From assembly GCA_046724665.1 (NCBI GenBank), contig JBKOWZ010000209.1, forward strand, positions 1 to 12,032: a stretch of 12,032 nucleotides of DNA, written 5' to 3'. This document shows positions 7,446-12,032 of the stretch, in pieces. Positions within the stretch are counted from its first letter, which is position 1. Each line of letters starts with the position of its first letter. The position numbers and the translations under genes are program-made. Below the pieces are notes generated by a model. It ran no database searches. It saw nothing but the letters and a program-made list of their open reading frames with translations, and was not told where the DNA came from. The DNA comes from Actinocrinis sp046724665 (GTDB lineage: Bacteria; Actinomycetota; Actinomycetes; Streptomycetales; Catenulisporaceae).

Positions 7446-8102
7446 TCAAGACAGGGGTGCCCAGACAAGGGCGTAGATGTCGACGTAGCTCAAGCTGGAC
7501 GCTGAGCGGCCGGTTCCGTTGATCTGGACGAAGGCGTACTGCTCACCGAGGGCCGCGTTCATCTCGCCGTACTGAGCGACGCGGACGCAGAAGCGGTCGC
7601 CGGGGGCAACGTTGAACCGGGTGTCACCTCGTACTGCTACAAGATCAGCGCACTCCTGCACGCTCGGGTCACGGGACTCGGCCCATCGTGCGGCGCCATG
7701 ACTGGTCAGAATGACGCCGCCAGGGTACGGCCCGATATCGGGGTACGCCTGCGCAGGTGAGGGCGGCCTTGTAGAGAGAAGCACGCCGAAATCGTTGACA
7801 CGCATTGAACCGCGCCACTGGATGCTGATCGGTGGCGGCGCGGTAGCGGGGATCAGTGGCGGCGACGTCGTCGTCTCGGCCGGGGGCACGGACGGTGCCG
7901 CCGATTCAGAGATGGGTTCCGGTCGCGCAGTAGTGGGCGTATCCGTGGGCTCGGGTGCCGTCAGCGCGCTTGTCCGGGTCGGCGGCGTGGGCGCGGATTC
8001 AACAGCGGGCGCAGCCGGCCACAACCACGCGAAGATCGCGATGAGGGCCGAGATCAACCCGGCGACCGAGCCCGCGATCGCCCAGCGCTCCGCCTTGCCC
8101 AT
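7446..8102 (-). CDS. Membrane-anchored extracellular protein of unknown function
   Basis: A 218-residue protein I cannot name. Residues 8-29 form a single hydrophobic segment (IAGSVAGLISALIAIFAWLW) after a short MGKAER start, so it is probably anchored with the rest outside. Residues 30-93 are a Pro/Thr/Ser/Glu linker. Residues 94-218 form a compact domain with ISIQWRGSMRVNDFGVLLST, two cysteines (Cys151 in VQECADL, Cys172 in GDRFCVRV) likely to form a disulfide, and a C-terminal beta-rich stretch. A similar Cys...GDRFCVR pattern occurs, as I recall, in extracellular domains of uncharacterised actinobacterial proteins and kinase-linked receptors. ATG 8102 has AGGGGG three bases upstream, a tight spacing. 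It lies 102 bp downstream of the TetR gene on the same strand and converges with peptidase E. It may have its own promoter. Confidence 0.72.
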   Translation of the reverse strand: MGKAERWAIAGSVAGLISALIAIFAWLWPAAPAVESAPTPPTRTSALTAPEPTDTPTTARPEPISESAAPSVPPAETTTSPPLIPATAPPPISIQWRGSMRVNDFGVLLSTRPPSPAQAYPDIGPYPGGVILTSHGAARWAESRDPSVQECADLVAVRGDTRFNVAPGDRFCVRVAQYGEMNAALGEQYAFVQINGTGRSASSLSYVDIYALVWAPLS

Positions 8103-8128
8103 GATCCCCCTGACACAGTGACGTATTC

Positions 8129-8142
8129 ATCAGACAGCTGAT
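8129..8142. repeat. 14-bp inverted repeat upstream of the anchored unknown protein
   Basis: ATCAG (8129-8133) and CTGAT (8138-8142) flank ACAG, 26 bases before the start of the unknown membrane-anchored gene. It could be an operator or chance. Confidence 0.25.
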
Positions 8143-8160
8143 TCAGGTTAGGGTCGCGCC

Positions 8161-8173
8161 GGACGCTGCGTCC
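8161..8173. repeat. 13-bp palindrome downstream of tetR
   Basis: GGACGC T GCGTCC is a perfect dyad between the TetR stop and the next gene. The one-base centre makes a tidy RNA hairpin unlikely, so a DNA-binding site or a weak short hairpin is possible. Confidence 0.3.
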
Positions 8174-8204
8174 ACGTTTCAGCCGTCTGTCCACACGAAG
8201 TGCG

Positions 8205-8975
8205 CTACCTCGGTCGATCGTTCTCGTCCTGCCGCTCGTGCACGAGTACGAACTCGGTGAGCAGGTCTTTCGCCTCGCGGACCAGGGGGCGCAGGAGCTT
8301 GAAGCGGCTGAGGGCGACGAGGCGCGCGACGATCGCGGTGGCGCGGGCGATGAGGCGGCTGGTGCGCTCCGCGTCCGGGGAGCGGTCGTAGACCCAGTAG
8401 AGCACGATGCCCATGTGGTAGAGCCACAGTAGGTCCGGCAGCAGCGCCGCGATTTCGGGGTCGAGTTTGGCGTCGGAGCCGGCGAGGACGTCGCGGTAGA
8501 GCTCGATCATCGCGTCGCGGGCGGGGGCGGATTCGGCCGAGAAGGGGCTGAGCGGGCTGGCTGGGTCGGCCGCGTTCTTGAACAGCTGTGCGGAGAACTC
8601 GTGGTAGGGGGCAGCGACTGTCGTCCACACCTCGAGCGCGGTGCGCAGGCGGGCACCGAGGTCGCGCTGGCCGGCCAGGGCGTCGGGTAGCCGCCGGCGG
8701 TGTTCCTCGGCGATCAGGTCGTAGAACCCCTGGACCAGGTGTTCCTTTGATGCGAAGTAGTAGTACGCGCTACCGACCGAGGCTCCGGCTTCCTCGGCGA
8801 CAGCGCGCATGGTGGTGCGGTCGTAGCCCCGCTCGCGGAAGAGGCGTAGGGCGGTCTCCATGATCAGCGCCCTGGTCTGCTCGCTCTTGGACGGGGCCGG
8901 GGACGGGGATTGGGGCTGCACAGGCTGTGGCTCTGACTGTGCGTCGGGGGCGATGCCGGAATCGCTCTTGCTCAT
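8205..8975 (-). CDS. TetR/AcrR-family transcriptional regulator
   Basis: A 256-residue regulator. Residues 1-32 are a disordered Pro/Gln/Ser extension. The helix-turn-helix domain spans about 33-80 (SEQTRALIMETALRLF, GYDRTTMRAVAEEAGASVGSAYYYFASKEHLVQGFY), a standard TetR N-terminus. The C-terminal ligand domain has LLPDLLWLYHMGIVLYWVYD and a long basic helical end (ARLVALSRFKLLRPLVREAKDLL). It follows the small membrane-protein gene by 16 bp, with a weak AGG next to that gene's stop, so the two are probably co-transcribed and the regulator may be translated by coupling. Being divergent from ccr, it is the natural candidate for the palindromes at 9512-9564 and 9638-9653. The ligand is unknown; an acyl-CoA is a guess from the neighbourhood. 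Confidence 0.9.
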   Translation of the reverse strand: MSKSDSGIAPDAQSEPQPVQPQSPSPAPSKSEQTRALIMETALRLFRERGYDRTTMRAVAEEAGASVGSAYYYFASKEHLVQGFYDLIAEEHRRRLPDALAGQRDLGARLRTALEVWTTVAAPYHEFSAQLFKNAADPASPLSPFSAESAPARDAMIELYRDVLAGSDAKLDPEIAALLPDLLWLYHMGIVLYWVYDRSPDAERTSRLIARATAIVARLVALSRFKLLRPLVREAKDLLTEFVLVHERQDENDRPR

Positions 8976-8991
8976 GGGGACGAGTGTGCCT

Positions 8992-9393
8992 TCAGCCGGT
9001 CGTGGTCGGCGCGTGGGTCTCGGGGAGGCCGAGGCTCGTGGCCAGGTCGCTCAGCGCGCGGCGGCGGTACCGGTTGAGCAGCAGGATGTCGGCCAGGTGC
9101 AGGGCGCCGAGGATCAGCAGCACGGTGCCGATCTTCACGGACAGCGCCTCGAACAGGCCGCGGGTGTCCGCCACGGCGGGGCCGAAGCGCAGCCACAGTG
9201 CGTCGAAGCCCAGGTTGACCAGGCAGAAGCCGACGACGAACAGGTGGTTGACCGCCTCGGCCAGCTTCTGGTCCCCGTGGAAGATCTCGGAGAGGAAGAC
9301 CAGCCCGGCCCGGCTGAAGGTGCGGCCGACCCAGACGGTCAGGGCGATGGTGATGACGAGATAGACGATGTAGGCGAGAACGGTGAGGTCCAC
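8992..9393 (-). CDS. Small conserved three-helix membrane protein
   Basis: A 133-residue integral membrane protein with hydrophobic segments at about 4-22, 49-68 and 86-106, connected by a conserved-looking polar part (VGRTFSRAGLVFLSEIFHGDQKLAEAVNHL). No enzymatic motif is visible. The start is GTG 9391-9393, with GGAGGG five bases upstream on the minus strand (plus-strand 9399-9404). It is first in an apparent operon with the TetR gene 16 bp downstream. I recall uncharacterised actinobacterial membrane proteins of this type beside TetR genes, but cannot name a family. A sensor or transport accessory role is possible but unsupported. Confidence 0.78.
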   Translation of the reverse strand: MDLTVLAYIVYLVITIALTVWVGRTFSRAGLVFLSEIFHGDQKLAEAVNHLFVVGFCLVNLGFDALWLRFGPAVADTRGLFEALSVKIGTVLLILGALHLADILLLNRYRRRALSDLATSLGLPETHAPTTTG

Positions 9394-9477
9394 GTGGTCC
9401 CTCCATGCCGCTTGTGGCGGTGAGTTCGCCGGTCTTGGAGTGATGCTTGTGGCTCGTGTGACGTGTGGATCGTGTTT

Positions 9478-9506
9478 GGCGGCTTGCGGCTTTTAGCTTG
9501 GCCGCC
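9478..9506. repeat. Inverted repeat in the membrane-protein/ccr divergent region
   Basis: GGCGGC (9478-9483) and GCCGCC (9501-9506) enclose 17 bases and are followed on the plus strand by GTTTTG. It resembles a terminator, but no gene is read into it from the left. If ccr transcription starts upstream it could be a leader hairpin. The rest of 9394-9690 (297 bp) is a T/G-rich non-coding stretch holding the palindromes listed separately. Confidence 0.3.
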
Positions 9507-9511
9507 GTTTT

Positions 9512-9564
9512 GAACGCGTTCGGTTTTCGCTCTTGAGCGTAGCGCTGGTTTCGAACGTGTTCAA
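9512..9564. promoter_or_regulatory. Pair of GAAC-N2-GTTC palindromes, candidate TetR operators
   Basis: GAACGCGTTC (9512-9521) is a perfect 10-bp palindrome. GAACGTGTTC (9553-9562) is the same half-sites around GT, flanked by TTTC and AAA. The second site also fits TnnAACnnGTTnnA (9551-9564), the form described for mycobacterial KstR; the first fits at all but the last position. Centres are 41 bp apart, close to four helical turns, which suits two dimers on one face of DNA. They lie between the divergent TetR operon and ccr. Confidence 0.55.
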
Positions 9565-9637
9565 ATCGCCGCGACCATGGGTTCTGTGATCCGCGACACT
9601 TCGCGTCGCCTAGCCAAGCCGCGGGGACGGCGGCATA

Positions 9638-9653
9638 GTTACTCACAAGTAAC
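9638..9653. promoter_or_regulatory. GTTACT-N4-AGTAAC dyad just upstream of ccr
   Basis: A perfect 6+6 bp inverted repeat with spacer CACA, ending 37 bases before the ccr ATG. It overlaps the best -10-like sequence in the region (CATAGT, 9634-9639), so a protein bound here could block the ccr promoter. It differs from the GAAC-N2-GTTC sites and may answer to a second regulator. Confidence 0.5.
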
Positions 9654-9690
9654 GAGCTCTACGCGACCATCCGTCTGGAGGCCGACCCCG

Positions 9691-11067
9691 ATGAGCACGA
9701 CAACTGCGCCGTCCCCGTCAACCCCGGAACTCAGCGAGATCCTCGACGCGATCAACGCCGCGGACACCGCGTCGGAGGCGTTCGCCGCGCTGCCGCTGCC
9801 CGAGGCGTACCGGGCCGTCACCGTGCACGCGGACGAGACCGCGATGTTCGACGGCCTCGGCACCCGGGAGAAGGACCCTCGCGCATCGCTGCACTTCGAC
9901 TCGGTGCCGGTGCCGCCGCTCGGGCCGGGCGAGGCGCTGGTCGCCGTGATGGCCAGCGCGATCAACTACAACACCGTGTGGACCTCGATCTTCGAGCCGG
10001 TGCCGACCTTCGCCTTCCTGCGCAAGTACGGACGGCTCTCCCCGCTGACCAAGCGGCACGACCTGCCGTACCACGTGATCGGCTCCGACCTGGCCGGCGT
10101 CGTGCTGCGCACCGGGCCCGGGGTGAACAAGTGGCGGCCGGGCGACGAGGTGGTGGCGCACTGCCTCTGCGTCGAACTCGAGGACGCCGCCGGCCACGAC
10201 GACACGATGCTCGACCCGGAGCAGCGGATCTGGGGCTTCGAGACCAACTTCGGCGGGCTGGCCGAGGTGGCGCTGGTCAAGGCCAACCAGCTCATGCCGA
10301 AGCCGTCGCACCTGACCTGGGAGGAGGCGGCGTGCCCCGGGCTGGTCAACTCGACCGCGTACCGGCAGCTGGTGTCCCGCAACGGCGCCGCGATGAAGCA
10401 GGGCGACGTCGTGCTGATCTGGGGCGCGTCCGGCGGGCTCGGCTCGTACGCGACGCAGTACGTCCTGAACGGCGGCGGGATCCCGGTCTGCGTGGTCTCC
10501 TCGCCGCAGAAGGCTGAGATCTGCCGGGCCATGGGCGCCGAGCTGATCATCGACCGAAACGCCGAGGGGTACCGCTTCTGGTCCGACCCGGCGACGCAGA
10601 ATCCCAAGGAGTGGCAGCGGTTCGGCGCGCGTATCCGCGAGCTGACCGGGGGCGAGGACCCTGACATCGTCTTCGAGCATCCGGGCCGGGAGACCTTCGG
10701 CGCCTCGGTCTACGTGGCCCGGCGCGGCGGTACCGTGGTGACCTGCGCCTCGACCAGCGGCTACCTGCACGAATACGACAACCGCTACCTGTGGATGAAC
10801 CTGAAGCGGGTCATCGGGTCGCACTTCGCCAACTACCGCGAGGCCTGGGAGGCGAACCGGCTCGTGCAGAAGGGCAAGGTGCACCCGACCCTGTCGCGCA
10901 CGTATCCCCTGGCCGAGGCGGGTCAGGCGGCATACGACGTACACCGGAATCTGCATCAGGGCAAAGTGGGCGTACTGTGTCTAGCACCAGAAGAAGGACT
11001 GGGGGTGCGTGACAGCGCACTGCGGGAGCGATACCGGAGTGCGATCGAACGCTTTCGTAACGTCTAA
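9691..11067 (+). CDS. ccr: Crotonyl-CoA carboxylase/reductase
   Basis: A 458-residue medium-chain dehydrogenase-type enzyme that reduces crotonyl-CoA with NADPH while fixing CO2, giving (2S)-ethylmalonyl-CoA. This is the key step of the ethylmalonyl-CoA pathway and a source of ethylmalonyl extender units. The CO2-binding residues known from Kitasatospora setae (Asn81, Phe170, Glu171, His365) appear at a constant offset of 13 as Asn94 (INYNTVW), Phe183-Glu184 (GFETNFGG) and His378 (GSHFANY), so it should be a true carboxylase. The dinucleotide loop is WGASGGLGSYATQ (244-256). ATG 9691 has GGAGG at 9677-9681. Upstream in-frame codons back to 9577 lack family similarity and overlap the GTTACT dyad. 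The gene is divergent from the TetR operon. Stop at 11067 is 36 bp before scy; no mutase gene follows directly, unlike the ccr-mutase pairs I recall in Streptomyces. Confidence 0.95.
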   Translation: MSTTTAPSPSTPELSEILDAINAADTASEAFAALPLPEAYRAVTVHADETAMFDGLGTREKDPRASLHFDSVPVPPLGPGEALVAVMASAINYNTVWTSIFEPVPTFAFLRKYGRLSPLTKRHDLPYHVIGSDLAGVVLRTGPGVNKWRPGDEVVAHCLCVELEDAAGHDDTMLDPEQRIWGFETNFGGLAEVALVKANQLMPKPSHLTWEEAACPGLVNSTAYRQLVSRNGAAMKQGDVVLIWGASGGLGSYATQYVLNGGGIPVCVVSSPQKAEICRAMGAELIIDRNAEGYRFWSDPATQNPKEWQRFGARIRELTGGEDPDIVFEHPGRETFGASVYVARRGGTVVTCASTSGYLHEYDNRYLWMNLKRVIGSHFANYREAWEANRLVQKGKVHPTLSRTYPLAEAGQAAYDVHRNLHQGKVGVLCLAPEEGLGVRDSALRERYRSAIERFRNV

Positions 11068-11103
11068 GGCCCTCCGGCCCGGAATCTGACACCATTGTCT
11101 GTC

Positions 11104-12032
11104 ATGGGATATGGGCGCGTGGACGAACGAACCGGCTACGGTTCCCGCCCTCCCCATGACGCCTCTGGTGACGTACGGTTCCAGGAGTACTACTCGGCGC
11201 AGCCGAACGACTCCGGATATGCCGACCCGGACCCGCGGCGGGTCTGGGAGCCCGGCCAGGACGAGTCGGTCCCGCAGGCGTCCGGTTCGTCCAGATCCTC
11301 CGCCTCGACCGGCTCGACCGGACGGCGCGGCCGGCCGGCCGACCGCGGCAACGGGCGGCCGCGCGACGACTGGGAGCAGACGGGTCCCGAACAGAGCATG
11401 CGCGGTTATGACCGGTACGAGGTCGATGCCCACCTCGACGAGCTAGAGGCGCTCCTCGAGCGGATTCGCAACGAGCGCGACGAGGCCGTCGCGCACGGCG
11501 AGGACCTCGGCTACCAGGTCGAGGTGCTCCGGTCGAAGCTGCACGAGCTGCGCCGCAACGGCACCGGGCCGAACTACAACAACATCTCCGGCCAGGTTGA
11601 CCAGATGCTGCGCAGCGCGCAGGCGCAGGCCGACCAGGTGCGCGCGCAGGCGCAGCAGGAGGCCCAGCGCTTCCAGGCCGACTTCGAGCAGCGCCGGCGC
11701 ACCATGGAAGCCGAGCTGGCCGAGCGCCGCCAGCGCGGCGAGGCCGAGGTCAACGAGACGGTGGCCTGGGCCGAGCGGGTGCGCAGCGAGACCGAGGCGA
11801 TGCGCCGCCAGGCTGCTGAGCAGGCCCGCGCGCAGGTCGATGCGGAGCTGCGGCAGCTGCGCGAGCAGGCCGCCAACGAGGTGCGCCAGGCCCAGGAGTA
11901 CGCCCAGCAGATGCGCGCCTCGCTCCAGGCCGAGGCGCAGCAGACGGCGGCCGCCGCGCGGTCGCACGCCGACCAGCTCGTCGCCAAGGCCAACGCCGAG
12001 GCGGCGCGGGTGCTCCAGGAGGCGCAGCAGGC
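11104..12032 (+). CDS. scy: Scy-like coiled-coil polarity scaffold, 3'-partial
   Basis: The first 309 codons of a frame still open at the window end. Residues 1-98 are low-complexity and polar (GYGSRPP, EYYSAQP, GSSRSSASTGSTG, GRRGRP). From Met99 (MRGYDRYEVDAHLDELEALL) it matches Scy: HGEDLGYQVEVLRSKLHEL (about 125-143), then a long Ala/Gln/Glu/Arg coiled coil containing VNETVAWAERVR. In Streptomyces, Scy is a very long coiled-coil protein at hyphal tips that works with DivIVA and FilP and recruits ParA. The start is uncertain. ATG 11104 has no good ribosome site. Met99 at 11398 matches where I recall Streptomyces Scy starting, also without a clear site. Third-position GC stays high through residues 1-98, so that part is probably translated. 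The final length cannot be seen. Confidence 0.85.
   Translation, partial: MGYGRVDERTGYGSRPPHDASGDVRFQEYYSAQPNDSGYADPDPRRVWEPGQDESVPQASGSSRSSASTGSTGRRGRPADRGNGRPRDDWEQTGPEQSMRGYDRYEVDAHLDELEALLERIRNERDEAVAHGEDLGYQVEVLRSKLHELRRNGTGPNYNNISGQVDQMLRSAQAQADQVRAQAQQEAQRFQADFEQRRRTMEAELAERRQRGEAEVNETVAWAERVRSETEAMRRQAAEQARAQVDAELRQLREQAANEVRQAQEYAQQMRASLQAEAQQTAAAARSHADQLVAKANAEAARVLQEAQQ

Noticed and set aside
9718..10956. Long minus-strand open frame opposite ccr
   Set aside because: The composition is typical of antisense high-GC frames, and the plus-strand gene is complete with all active-site residues.
11068..11103. Terminator between ccr and scy
   Set aside because: Only 4-bp stems (GGCC-N4-GGCC; GACA-N4-TGTC) occur in the 36-bp gap; too short to separate from chance.

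Overview
The window comes from a high-GC actinobacterium, almost certainly a filamentous one that grows from its hyphal tips. The main reasons are the strong G/C preference at third codon positions and a coiled-coil gene at the right edge that reads as Scy, the tip-growth scaffold known from Streptomyces. From memory, the Streptomyces coelicolor order is scy (SCO5397) - mce (SCO5398) - thiolase (SCO5399) - meaB (SCO5400). The same four genes are here in the same relative order, but about 6.6 kb carrying six genes separates mce from scy. A relative of Streptomyces outside the genus itself (for example Catenulisporales) is a guess I cannot test.

Layout. (1) 1-1593, plus strand: the 3' part of a spherulin-4/GH135-like protein preceded by a very C-rich, proline-coding tract, overlapping by 58 nt a GH114-like lipoprotein. 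(2) 1650-3910, minus strand: acetyl-CoA acetyltransferase followed by meaB, separated by a gap with short tandem repeats and a hairpin. (3) 4023-4472, plus: methylmalonyl/ethylmalonyl-CoA epimerase, divergent from the thiolase across 112 bp. (4) 4561-7394, plus: a HelD-type RNA polymerase-associated helicase and a peptidase E homologue, tightly coupled. (5) 7446-9393, minus: a small three-helix membrane protein, a TetR regulator, and an anchored protein of unknown function. (6) 9691-11067, plus: crotonyl-CoA carboxylase/reductase (ccr), with several palindromes in its upstream region. (7) 11104 to the end, plus: the N-terminal 309 codons of scy, with an unusual disordered N-terminal extension.

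How the genes fit together. Thiolase, Ccr, epimerase and MeaB supply or support successive steps of the ethylmalonyl-CoA/methylmalonyl-CoA network. They make acetoacetyl-CoA, carboxylate crotonyl-CoA, interconvert acyl-CoA epimers, and protect the B12 mutase. In filamentous actinobacteria this network serves acetate assimilation and polyketide extender supply. The TetR/membrane-protein operon is divergent from ccr and shares a palindrome-rich intergenic region with it, so it is the obvious candidate regulator.

The most novel-looking part is the left edge. GH135-like and GH114-like enzymes are the two hydrolase types that fungi pair in galactosaminogalactan clusters. Here they sit as an overlapping bacterial gene pair that probably continues a larger exopolysaccharide locus outside the window. 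No tRNA, rRNA, CRISPR array, insertion sequence or phage gene was seen. No gene-free stretch exceeds 300 bases; the longest is 297 bp, upstream of ccr.
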